Positions 28,635 through 39,000 of a stretch of DNA of 64,000 nucleotides are shown piece after piece. The notes beneath the pieces were generated by a model. It searched no databases. It worked only from the letters and a program-made list of their open reading frames with translations, and was not told the origin of the DNA. Location of the stretch: NCBI GenBank assembly GCA_964035575.1, contig OZ037853.1, forward strand, positions 1,334,501 to 1,398,500. Reading direction: 5' to 3'. Both the position numbers and the translations under genes were made by a program. Numbering within the stretch: position 1 is the stretch's first letter; the number at the start of each line of letters is the position of its first letter. This stretch comes from Rhynchopus sp. YZ270_cl-10 (lineage: Eukaryota > Euglenozoa > Diplonemea > Diplonemida > Diplonemidae).

Positions 28635-31600
28635 ATGGGCTCCGCAGTCTCGAAGACGCAACAGTACGACGTTGCGAAGTCCATTCTATGCAAGGACAGG
28701 CACGTCGACGCAGTGTACGGCAGAAGCAGGAGGACAATGCTGCACAGTGCCGTGCTTGCGGGGGACGTGGAGGCAGTGCGGTTTCTTGTGCAGAGCGGGG
28801 CAGGGAACGTGCGTGACAGGGACGGGAAGGTGCCGCTGTGGTACGCACTGCAGCACAGGGACGCGGATGTGCGGGGGCGACTTGAGGCGGAGCTGGGGGC
28901 GCATGCAGCACAGATCCTTGTGGAGGTGGAGGATGCTGTGCAGGTGTACCTCACTCACGGTGTCGCCACAACAACAACAACAACAGGTGTGGCAGTGGAA
29001 CGAAGCAGTGGAGATGCAACGACAGCACCTCTTACTGACCCTCACATGGACATGGCGAAAGACACGAACACCTCGACTGAAGACAGGCACCTGGGAGAGG
29101 ACGATCTTGACGGGGACACGGGTGCACTGTGGCACACAGACGGACGGAAGGTGGAGTTCCTGCGGAAAACAGACGACAACAACAACAACAAGAACAGCAA
29201 TGGAGGTGAAGACCTGCTGTGCTGGCTGCGTGGTCTGCCAAAGGTGGATCCGCCGTTGGGCTACACAGACGAACACGTGCGGCACATGGAGGCGGGGTTC
29301 CGTGTGGTGTGCAAGTGTCTGCTGGAGGACATCAAAGAACGGAGGGAGGCTGCGGGGACACGTGGTGGGCACGTGGAGGTGGAGGACTGGATGGCGGCAC
29401 GCGACCCGTTTGAGCTGCTGCTGTCGGGGTTCCTGTTCACGTCTGACTGCGTGGAGTATGTGCTGGACAGCGGCGGGGATGTTGTGTGCGACGAGAAGGA
29501 CGGCACACCGCAGATTGCGAAAGGGCCTGACGGGAAGCTGCGGTACATCAGACTGACGGAGCGGGCTGTGCTGGACAACCACGGGAGTGCTGCTGATGTG
29601 AAATCACAGTCGCTTGCGCTGTACATGACGATGAACACTGCGATGCGTGCTGTGGGGCAGCTGGCTGCGGTGAAGGAGTGGAAGGGGACACCTGAGAAGA
29701 CAGCACCGAACGTGTTTGAGCTGTCGCCCGCACCCCCGCAGCTGCACGTGATTGCGACCTTTGCGCCGCTGATCCGTGGTCTGGACCGGCTGATTGGGAG
29801 CCGGCGGAAGCAGCTGCGGACTGTGTTCCGCGGGATCAATGTGAACGTGTCTGCGAAGTACGCGCTGAATACGCACATTGTGTGGAACTGCTTCACGTCG
29901 ACAACACTGAAGCGGGATGTGGCTCGGAGCTTCATGTACGGGAAGGGGGGCACGTTCTTTGTGGTGGTGGCGAAGGAGGGTGCTGCAGACGTGAAGTTCT
30001 CGTCTGTGTATGCTTCGGAGGACGAGCTGCTGTACACAGCGAACATCGAGTACCGGGTGCAGTGGAAGCTTTCGCCTACGCTGCTGCGGATGATGGGGCT
30101 GCGCTTTGACGTGATTGTGATGCAGGAGGTGTGTTCTGGTGTGGGGAAGGGTAAGGGTGTGGGGGAGACGAGTGCGGCTGAGCAGGTGGGTGCGCTGCAG
30201 GAGGTGATGGGACACACAGTCGCGTTCTTCGAGGACTACCTTGCGCAGTACGTGGAGGGGCGTGTGGGGGACGACACACGTGTGGATGAGTCGGAGACAC
30301 GTCCGCTGATGGAGGAGGTGCGGAAGTGGCTTCGTGCACGTGGAGGTGGAGGTGGAGGTGGGAAGCAGATGTCTTCCGTGTGCACACAGGCAGCAGCGGG
30401 CACAGAGCGCAAGCCTGATGTGGAGGCGAGAGAAGAACGACAAGGGACGTGTGGTGTGCTGTGTGTGATCGGAGAAGGAGGGAGCGGGAAGACGTCTGCT
30501 TCGATTGCAATTCTGAGCGACCTTGCAACGTCTGCGAGGAAGAGCGAAAGCACCAGCAACGAAGACACAACGACAAACACACACAGAAACAGAAACAGCG
30601 TGGTGAGTGATGTGACTGCGGATGCGGATGCGGATGCGAAGCCGTACTTCCCTGTGTTTGTGGCGCTGCCGACTGTGAAGCAGCACCTGCTTGAGAAGGG
30701 AGGGCTGGACAGGTTTGTGCTGGAGTCGTTTGCGCTGCGGGAGGCGGACCGTGCGTTCCTTGCGGAGACGTACGAGGTGGTGCTGGTGCTGGACTCGCTG
30801 GACGAGGTGGGGCTGACGCAGGAGGATGTGGTTGCTGTGGTGGCTGAGGGTGGCCTTCTGTGCCGGCACCCGTGGGTGGAGGCACACTGCAGCGTTGTTG
30901 TGACTGTGCGTGGTGAGTACCTGAAGGGTGTGGACACGTCTCCGTCTGGTGTGTGTGGGGCTGGTGTGCGTGCTGTGTACATGCAGCCGTTCACAGAGGT
31001 GGATGCGAGAACGTACATCAAGCGTGCAAACACAGCCTGGGAGAAGGAGAAGGAACACAAAGAGGAGAAGGAGAAGGAGAAGTCAGCCCACAAGGAAGAG
31101 CGCACAGTCTTCGTGCGTGAGGAGGACGTTGAGGGACTTGTGCAGCTGCGGAACCCGTTTGTGCTGCACATGGCGTGCCACGCGCAGTGCAGCGGGAAGG
31201 CTTCTGAGGAGGTGATCTACGAGACCTACCTGGAGACGTGGACGAAGAAGGAGATGGCGTCTGGTGGAGTTGCTGTTGCTGTTGCTGTTTCGGATGTGTC
31301 TTTGGAGGATGTGGTGCGTGCAGGGGAGCTTGTTGCATGCAGGATGCTGGAGACAAACGAGTGGCAGGGGACTGTGGGTGTGGCGTCGGAGGTTCTTGAT
31401 TCGCAGCACGGTGTGTGTGAGGCTGTGCGGGATGCGTGCTTCCGCTGCCTGCCGTTCCGGATTGAGGACTTTGGGGAGGAGCGGAGTGCGTTCACGTTCC
31501 GGCACAAGTCGCTTGGGGAGCACCTTGCAGCACGGCGGCTTGCACGTGATCCAGCAGGGACACTGGGGACGCTGGTGCAGCGGAGCTTCAGCAAGGACTC

Positions 31601-33902
31601 GCAGCGTGTGCTTGGGTTCTTTGCGGCGCTGGTGTGTGGAGACAGTGTGCTGTACGAACGTGCCTGCACAGAGCTGCTTGCGGCTGTGAAGGCGACACGC
31701 GGCAGTGATGTTGCATGTGGAGATGCAGGTGCTGTGACAGCAGGGTCGAATGCAGCAGCACTGCTGGCACGTGCACGCATCCCTGTGAGTGGGGAGGACC
31801 TGAGCGGGATCCGTGTGTCGAACTGCGACCTGCGCGGGTCTCTGTTTGTGGAGACGGCGCTGACGGGCGCTTCCTTCTCAAACTGCTGGCTGGAGCACAC
31901 TGAGTTCAACACCTGCGACATGGGTGGCACGATGCTTCCTGACTGCTCCCTTGGCACACCACTTCCTGTTCTGAAGCATCAAGCCAATGATGTGGCACTG
32001 ACACCTGATGGCAGTCAAATGGTAACAGCTGGCGGTGACGGCATTGTACATGTGTGGAACCTGTCTTCTGGGGAAGAAGTGCTGGTCTTGAAAGGGCACG
32101 TACGTTTCCAAGATGTCAGTGTCGATGGCATTGCTGTGACACCTGACGGAACCCGCGTAGTTTCGTGCTCCAATGACCAAACGGTGCGTGTGTGGGATAT
32201 GCACACTGGGGAGGCAGTGTTCGTCTTGGAAGGCCACGAAGGTAAGGTGCTCGAAGTGGCAGTCACTCCCGACAGTTCTAAAGCTGTTTCAACTTCTCCT
32301 TCAGACGGCATCCGTGTGTGGGATCTCTCGACGGGGAAGGAAGTGCTGGCCATCATAAAGTCGTCTGACATTCGCAGCATGGTTATTACGAAGGATGGAC
32401 GTCAAATAGTGACATGCTCTAAGGAGGTGCTGTGCGTATGGGATCTGGTGACGGGGAAGCAGGAGATGCAATGGCCTTGTTGTGTGAAGGAGTCACATTC
32501 ACTGGCAGTCACTCCCGATGGATGCCATGTTGTTTCGTGCACGAAGGATGGCGCACATCTTTGGAACCTCTCCACTGGGGCAGAGGTGATGGTGTTCCAT
32601 GCAGACTCTGATTTGAATGCAGTGGCAATCACTCCCGATGGATGTCACGTGGTTACCGGATCCTGGAGAGGCACTGTGCACATTTGGAGCATTTCGACTG
32701 GGAAGGAGGTGACGGTGTTGCAAGGGCATACTTCTTTTGTCCATGCAGTAGCAGTGTCACCAGATGGATGCCACGTGGTTTCATGCTCCTACTACGACAA
32801 GACTGTTCGAGTGTGGAACATCACGACCGGGAAGGAGACACCAGGTTTCGAAGGACTCTCAGACTGGTCTGTGGCAGTGGCCCCTGATGGATCTATCATT
32901 TCGTGCGGTGACAAGAAGAACACCATCTGGAACGCATCCACCGGCAGGCAGACACAGGTAGTTGAAGCAGGATTTTACAAAAATGGTTTTTCTGTTGCTG
33001 TGTCCCCAAATGGATCTCACGCAGTTAAGTACGCTCGCGACGACGCTGGCGAAAGGAGAGCGTGTGTGTGGGACGTTGCGACGGGGATGGTGCAGCCTTT
33101 GTGCACAGATTCCAGTGAGTTTGCGGTGTTCTTGAAACAGTCTGGAACACTGCTTTGCCTGGCAGTATCTCCCGATGCATCTCACGTGGTGACCTGTTCA
33201 AAGTCTTCACAGGAGAAATACACTAACTTTACGTATGTGTGGAGCATGCCGACTGGGAAGAAGGTGTCAGAATATACAGTAAGTACTTCCGTCCCTCTCC
33301 TTCCCCAAGGAGCGGTAGTGACTCCTGATGGAGCGCATGTGGTTTCGCACTACGAAGGTGTGCACACTGTACACATGTGGAAACTTCACACTGGAGAAGA
33401 GACGATGGTGTTCAGACATACTATATATGCGATTGTCCGCTGCGTGGAGGTGTCTCGACATGGAACTCGTCTTGTTTCATGCTCTTTCACCGGGACTCTG
33501 AGTGTGTGGGATGTTGCCAGCGGGGAGGAGGTCTTCACCTTGGATGATGACCCAGTGACCGTTGTGGCACTGACACCTGATGGAGCTCACGTGGTGTCGT
33601 TCGGTGGTAGTGTGAGTGTGTGGAGCATGACCACTGGTAAGAAGGTGGCAGGGATCAGCCGATTTGGTGGTGTGAGAAGACTTGCTGTGAGCCTTGATGG
33701 ACGCGAAGTGATCTGTGCTTGCTCTGACAGAACTGTGCGTATGTGGACGATCTGCACTGGGGAAGACGGCACGATTGATGGGTTGCGGCTGAAGAGAGTG
33801 ATCGGTGTCCCTCCAACAGTTCCTCGTGCATTTGGCTGTCGCAATGCTGATGCTGTGGAACCTGAACTTGCGAGACGGATTCTTTGTGCTGTCGAGAAGT
33901 GA
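28635..33902 (+). CDS. Gene B: myristoylated ankyrin-ART-NACHT-pentapeptide-WD40 protein
   Basis: 1755 residues in one open frame. The first 33 residues (MGSAVSKTQQYDVAKSILCK...) differ strongly from gene A but keep the myristoylation pattern (Gly2, Ser6, Lys7). From RTMLHSAV onward B is nearly identical to A through ankyrin, ART (Arg about 399, FTSTT, SEDELLY), NACHT (GEGGSGKT; LVLDSLDE) and pentapeptide parts. Differences there are mostly length changes in codon repeats: Thr, Asn, Gly-Lys and Asp-Ala runs. The 14 WD40 blades diverge much more, with changes concentrated after each GH and before each V-x-x-W strand. All catalytic and nucleotide-binding motifs are intact, so the gene looks functional. 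Role as for gene A. Confidence 0.88.
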   Translation: MGSAVSKTQQYDVAKSILCKDRHVDAVYGRSRRTMLHSAVLAGDVEAVRFLVQSGAGNVRDRDGKVPLWYALQHRDADVRGRLEAELGAHAAQILVEVEDAVQVYLTHGVATTTTTTGVAVERSSGDATTAPLTDPHMDMAKDTNTSTEDRHLGEDDLDGDTGALWHTDGRKVEFLRKTDDNNNNKNSNGGEDLLCWLRGLPKVDPPLGYTDEHVRHMEAGFRVVCKCLLEDIKERREAAGTRGGHVEVEDWMAARDPFELLLSGFLFTSDCVEYVLDSGGDVVCDEKDGTPQIAKGPDGKLRYIRLTERAVLDNHGSAADVKSQSLALYMTMNTAMRAVGQLAAVKEWKGTPEKTAPNVFELSPAPPQLHVIATFAPLIRGLDRLIGSRRKQLRTVFRGINVNVSAKYALNTHIVWNCFTSTTLKRDVARSFMYGKGGTFFVVVAKEGAADVKFSSVYASEDELLYTANIEYRVQWKLSPTLLRMMGLRFDVIVMQEVCSGVGKGKGVGETSAAEQVGALQEVMGHTVAFFEDYLAQYVEGRVGDDTRVDESETRPLMEEVRKWLRARGGGGGGGKQMSSVCTQAAAGTERKPDVEAREERQGTCGVLCVIGEGGSGKTSASIAILSDLATSARKSESTSNEDTTTNTHRNRNSVVSDVTADADADAKPYFPVFVALPTVKQHLLEKGGLDRFVLESFALREADRAFLAETYEVVLVLDSLDEVGLTQEDVVAVVAEGGLLCRHPWVEAHCSVVVTVRGEYLKGVDTSPSGVCGAGVRAVYMQPFTEVDARTYIKRANTAWEKEKEHKEEKEKEKSAHKEERTVFVREEDVEGLVQLRNPFVLHMACHAQCSGKASEEVIYETYLETWTKKEMASGGVAVAVAVSDVSLEDVVRAGELVACRMLETNEWQGTVGVASEVLDSQHGVCEAVRDACFRCLPFRIEDFGEERSAFTFRHKSLGEHLAARRLARDPAGTLGTLVQRSFSKDSQRVLGFFAALVCGDSVLYERACTELLAAVKATRGSDVACGDAGAVTAGSNAAALLARARIPVSGEDLSGIRVSNCDLRGSLFVETALTGASFSNCWLEHTEFNTCDMGGTMLPDCSLGTPLPVLKHQANDVALTPDGSQMVTAGGDGIVHVWNLSSGEEVLVLKGHVRFQDVSVDGIAVTPDGTRVVSCSNDQTVRVWDMHTGEAVFVLEGHEGKVLEVAVTPDSSKAVSTSPSDGIRVWDLSTGKEVLAIIKSSDIRSMVITKDGRQIVTCSKEVLCVWDLVTGKQEMQWPCCVKESHSLAVTPDGCHVVSCTKDGAHLWNLSTGAEVMVFHADSDLNAVAITPDGCHVVTGSWRGTVHIWSISTGKEVTVLQGHTSFVHAVAVSPDGCHVVSCSYYDKTVRVWNITTGKETPGFEGLSDWSVAVAPDGSIISCGDKKNTIWNASTGRQTQVVEAGFYKNGFSVAVSPNGSHAVKYARDDAGERRACVWDVATGMVQPLCTDSSEFAVFLKQSGTLLCLAVSPDASHVVTCSKSSQEKYTNFTYVWSMPTGKKVSEYTVSTSVPLLPQGAVVTPDGAHVVSHYEGVHTVHMWKLHTGEETMVFRHTIYAIVRCVEVSRHGTRLVSCSFTGTLSVWDVASGEEVFTLDDDPVTVVALTPDGAHVVSFGGSVSVWSMTTGKKVAGISRFGGVRRLAVSLDGREVICACSDRTVRMWTICTGEDGTIDGLRLKRVIGVPPTVPRAFGCRNADAVEPELARRILCAVEK

Positions 33903-35112
33903 GCGCACTGTTCGTACTTGCTCTTTGTGTTTGCCTCTTTTCCAAGACGAATGCAGTCTGAGTGATGAGCACGAATGGTGTTGACACTGCCTCGTGCGGT
34001 GGTGCCCTCATGCCACTGCGGGTGCGTTGTGCGAGGACAGAAGAGCGGCATATTCACACATCTTTTCCAAGATGCGTTGCGATTACACATGTTTTTTGAC
34101 CACTTGGTTTTTGGAATGTCACACACTGCCACTTCCACATCTGTACACTATTCATTTCCGACTTTGCTTTTCCCTGGAGTTTGGGGCTCTTGCTGTTTCG
34201 TTTTACCAAGGTGGAGCGTTGAGGAATTCCACACACCTTCCATATTTTTGTGTTGAATGATTGAGAGTTTCAGTGTTGCGATGTGTTCTGCTTCGATGAC
34301 TGGCATGAGGGCTGTGTGCGTGTTAAGACCTTGGACGAGTACACCTGCCTGCCCTACTCCGTTGACACGGCATTGGGTGAGGCCAGCGGTCAAGCACCCA
34401 CTGTACCAGAAATGAGTTTATATTTTTGCAGCAACAACGCAGTGTAACGCAGCGGTTGTCTGGAAATAATACAAACTGTAAGGATTGGACCTTTTTGGAA
34501 TCGAAGGATGAATTCGTGTGTATAATTCGATAGTCTTGTATTTGTATCCTCTCTACGGGATGCGTTCAATGAAATCATTTGTGTAGAAACGTTTCGGGGA
34601 TGCCTAACTTGAAGGTTTATTATTTTGCCTCCTCTCCTCCCCTTCCCTGTCCATTACACTAGTGTGAGGGACTGTTCAGTTTCACTCACCACAGATCGAC
34701 AACCCCACCCCCTTTTTTGTTTACCACAATCTCCTGTCTGACGCAGGACACTTGGTCGAGACTGCAGCGTTCCCCATCGTGTGCGGTGCTTGTCCCAGCA
34801 TGACACAACCACCAACAGGCAGCACCGGTCCCTACTCAGACCAAACCACACCACGCCACACTAACATGGTGCTGTCATCGGCACTTATTTGCGACGAAAT
34901 ACCCCTATTGTGCTAAACCAAAGGTTTCTAGCGAATTCACAGTACGCAACACTTCACAACTGTAGAAGCAGTACTCCAAGGTTCGGCGTCCAATATGAGT
35001 CTCCACGTTACTCCCAAAACCGCAAGCTTGTTTGGAACACCAAGTTTCTTGCAGTACTGTACACAGCTAACATACAACAGCCCCCTCGGTGACCCCCCAC
35101 CCACACACACGA
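33903..35112. other. 3' flank of gene B and a broken NTF2-unit leader
   Basis: 33903-34400 follows the gene A and C 3' flanks. A stretch of about 225 bp (34403-34628) is absent from the A flank and may be an insertion. 34650-34860 matches the upstream region of NTF2-like copy 1 up to about the CCACACCA word but has no NTF2-like gene; the sequence switches to unrelated DNA and then to a DUF4116 gene fragment. Confidence 0.6.
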
Positions 35113-35752
35113 AGCACTGCAGGGTGGAGCAATCGAGAGTACCTCTTAACTCACTGCACAGCCACGGCACGCTGTCTAGACGCGAAGTTCGTCCTCCGCC
35201 ACAACATTCCCTTACGCTACCTGCACCACACACAACGTGACAACGAGGAGTTCATGCTGCACCTCGTGCAAAAGGATGGCCTGCACCTCAGACATGCCTC
35301 GGAAAGGATTCGCGACATTCACACCATCGTTTTTGCTGCAGTACAGACAACCGGGCTGGCCCTCCGATTTGCGTCGACTGCACTACAGAAAGACGCAAAA
35401 ATTGTGTGCGCAGCAGTTTCGACGGATGGCATGGCGCTTCAATATGTGATAGGAGGGTGCCATGGTGCAGTGGAGGCTGCGTTGAGAGAGAATGGTGCTG
35501 CGGTGCAGTTTGTGGAGGAGGTGACGAAGGAGATGGCGGTGTTGGCTGTGACGCATACGTGCACTGCGTTGGGGTATGTGGGTGACGTGTTTTGTGATGA
35601 CGAAGATATGGTGGTGGCAGCGGTCTCGCAGTGTGGTGCGTTGTTGCACCTTGCAAGCAAAAGGTTACAAGCATGTGAGAGTGTTGTGTGTGCAGCAGTC
35701 GTCAAGGGAGGGGGTTGTGGCGCAGGTGGCCACCCCGATGTTGTCGAGCAGG
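35113..35752 (+). pseudogene. Duplicated 3' fragment of the DUF4116 gene
   Basis: About 640 bp match 45967-46606 at roughly 98 percent by eye, beginning at AGCACTGCAGGGTGG and ending at GATGTTGTCGAGCAGGT. It encodes the last DUF4116 repeats without a start and without the native C-terminus. At its 3' end the frame continues into G-rich GGGGTCAGG repeats. Another frame that starts inside the fragment runs on into gene C. It is a dead duplicate, and its high identity shows recent copying. Confidence 0.8.
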
Positions 35753-35965
35753 TCGGTCAGGGGGTCAGGGGTTCAGGGGGTCAGGGAAGAGCTTCGCGCT
35801 CGTTGGCGTTCCTGCCCTGTCTGGTGACAGAGTCACGCATTTGCAGAGGTCAGCCATTTCTGCCCCTCACTTGTGGTCCCAGCACGCGTCGTCTCCAGGC
35901 GTCTTACAATTCTTCAGGGCCGATGTGCTGTTGCTGACGCAACTAGGATACTTCTTCTCCTTCTT

Positions 35966-36035
35966 CACACAACACAAACAGGGACAACACACCAACCTCT
36001 GTGAACAAACACAACACACATTATCTTTCAGAAAG
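35966..36035 (+). promoter_or_regulatory. Conserved CA-rich 5' leader of gene C
   Basis: The same block as before gene A (ACACAAACAGGGACAACACACC, split by small changes; CTCTGTGAACAAACACAACA), ending in ATCTTTCAGAAAG before the ATG. The sequence upstream of this block is not shared with A, apart from a short TTCTTCTCC-type run. Confidence 0.55.
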
Positions 36036-39000
36036 ATGGGATCTGGAGCGTCGAAGCCTGAAAAGGACGAGATTGCAAAGGGAATTACTGGGCAGGAGAG
36101 GCCCGTGGACGCAGTCGACAGCGTGGACGGGAGGACAATGCTGCACAGTGCCGTGCTTGCGGGGGACGTGGAGGCAGTGCGGTTTCTTGTGGAGAACGGG
36201 GCAGGGAACGTGCGTGACAGGGACGGGAAGGTGCCGCTGTGGTACGCACTGCAGCACAGGGACGCGGATGTGCGGGGGCGACTTGAGGCGGAGCTGGGGG
36301 CGCATGCAGCACAGATCCTTGTGGAGGTGGAGGATGCTGTGCAGGTGTACCTCACTCACGGTGTCGGCACAACAGCAACACCGACAACAACAACAACAAC
36401 AACAGATGTGGCAGTGGAACGGAGCAGTGGAGATGCAACGACAGCACCTCTGACTGACCCTCACATGGACATGGCGAAAGACACGAACACCTCGACTGGA
36501 GACAGGCACCTGGGAGAGGACGATCTTGACGGGGACACGGGTGCACTGTGGCACACAGACGGACGGAAGGTGGACTTCCTGCAGAATAAGCAGTACAACA
36601 ACAACAGCAATGGAGGTGAAGACCTGCTGTGCTGGCTGCGTGGTCTGCCAAAGGTGGATCCGCCGTTGGGCTACACAGACGAACACGTGCGGCACATGGA
36701 GGCGGGGTTCCGTGTGGTGTGCAAGCGTCTGCTGGAGGACATGAGAGGACGGAGGGAGGCTGCGGGGACACGTGGTGGGCACGTGGAGGTGGAGGACTGG
36801 ATGGCGGCACGCGACCCGTTTGAGCTGCTGCTGTCGGGGTTCCTGTTCACGTCTGACTGTGTGGAGTATGTGCTGGACAGCGGCGGGGATGTTGTGTGCG
36901 ACGAGAAGGACGGGACACCGCAGATTGCGAAAGGGCCTGACGGGAAGCTGCGGTACATCAGACTGACGGAGCGGGCTGTGCTGGACAACCACGGGAGTGC
37001 TGCTGATGTGAAATCACAGTCGCTTGCGCTGTACATGACGATGAACACTGCGATGCGTGCTGTGGGGCAGCTGGCTGCGGTGAAGGAGTGGAAGGGGACA
37101 CCTGAGAAGACAGCACCGAACGTGTTTGAGCTGTCGCCCGCACCCCCGCAGCTGCACGTGATTGCGACCTTTGCGCCGCTGATCCGTGGTCTGGACCGGC
37201 TGATTGGGAGCCGGCGGAAGCAGCTGCGGACTGTGTTCCGCGGGATCAATGTGAACGTGTCTGCGAAGTACGCGCTGAATACGCACATTGTGTGGAACTG
37301 CTTCACGTCGACAACACTGAAGCGGGATGTGGCTCGGAGCTTCATGTACGGGAAGGGGGGCACGTTCTTTGTGGTGGTGGCGAAGGAGGGTGCTGCAGAC
37401 GTGAAGTTCTCGTCTGTGTATGCTTCGGAGGACGAGCTGCTGTACACAGCGAACATCGAGTACCGGGTGCAGTGGAAGCTTTCGCCGACGTTGCTGCGGA
37501 TGATGGGGCTGCGCTTTGACGTGATTGTGATGCAGGAGGTGTGTTCTGGTGAGGGGGAGACGAGTGCGGCTGAGCAGGTGGGTGCGCTGCAGGAGGTGAT
37601 GGGACACACAGTCGCGTTCTTCGAGGACTACCTTGCGCAGTACGTGGAGGGGCGTGTGGGGGACGACACACGTGTGGATGAGTCGGAGACACGTCCGCTG
37701 ATGGAGGAGGTGCGGAAGTGGCTTCGTGCACGTGGAGGTGGAGGTGGGAAGCAGATGTCTTCCGTGTGCACACAGGCAGCAGCGGGCACAGAGCGCAAGC
37801 CTGATGTGGAGGCGAGAGAAGAAAGACAAGGGACGTGTGGTGTGCTGTGTGTGATCGGAGAAGGAGGGAGCGGGAAGACGTCTGCTTCGATTGCAATTCT
37901 GAGCGACCTTGCAACGTCTGCGAGGAAGAGCGAAAGCACGAGCAACGAAGACACAACGGCAAACACAAACAGGAACAGAAAAAGCGTGGTGAGTGATGTG
38001 ACTGCGGATGCGGATGCGAAGCCGTACTTCCCTGTGTTTGTGTCGCTGCCGACTGTGAAGCAGCACCTGCTTGAGAAGGGAGGGCTGGACAGGTTTGTGC
38101 TGGAGTCGTTTGCGCTGCGGGAGGCGGACCGTGCGTTCCTTGCGGAGACGTACGAGGTGGTGCTGGTGCTGGACTCGCTGGACGAGGTGGGGCTGACGCA
38201 GAAGGATGTGGGTGCTGTGGTGGCTGAGGGTGGCCTTCTGTGCCGGCACCCGTGGGTGGAGGCACACTGCAGCGTTGTTGTGACTGTGCGTGGTGAGTAC
38301 CTGAAGGGTGTGGACACGTCTCCGTCTGGTGTGTGTGGGGCTGGTGTGCGTGCTGTGTACATGCAGCCGTTCACAGAGGTGGATGCGAGAACGTACATCA
38401 AGCGTGCAAACACAGCCTGGGAGAAGGAGAAGGAGAAGTCAGCCCACAAGGAAGAGCGCACAGTCTTCGTGCGTGAGGAGGACGTTGAGGGACTTGTGCA
38501 GCTGCGGAACCCGTTTGTGCTGCACATGGCGTGCCACGCGCAGTGCAGCGGGAAGGCTTCTGAGGAGGTGATCTACGAGACCTACCTGGAGACGTGGACG
38601 AAGAAGGAGATGGCGTCTGGTGGAGTTGCTGTTGCTGGTGCTGTTTCGGATGTGTCTTTGGAGGATGTGGTGCGTGCAGGGGAGCTTGTTGCATGCAGGA
38701 TGCTGGAGACAAACGAGTGGCAGGGGACTGTGGGTGTGGCGTCGCAGGTTCTTTATTCGCAGCACGGTGTGTGTGAGACTGTGCGGGATGCGTGCTTCCG
38801 CTGCCTGCCGTTCCGGATTGAGGACTTTGGGGAGGAGCGGAGTGCGTTCACGTTCCGGCACAAGTCGCTTGGGGAGCACCTTGCAGCACGGCGGCTTGCA
38901 CGTGATCCAGCAGGGACACTGGGGACGCTGGTGCAGCGGAGCTTCAGCAAGGACTCGCAGCGTGTGCTTGGGTTCTTTGCGGCGCTGGTGTGTGGAGACA

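Noticed and set aside
35688-36035. Extending gene C's start upstream to 35688
   Set aside because: That part encodes the end of a duplicated DUF4116 fragment in a shifted frame. The conserved leader and myristoylation start at 36036 match the other paralogues.
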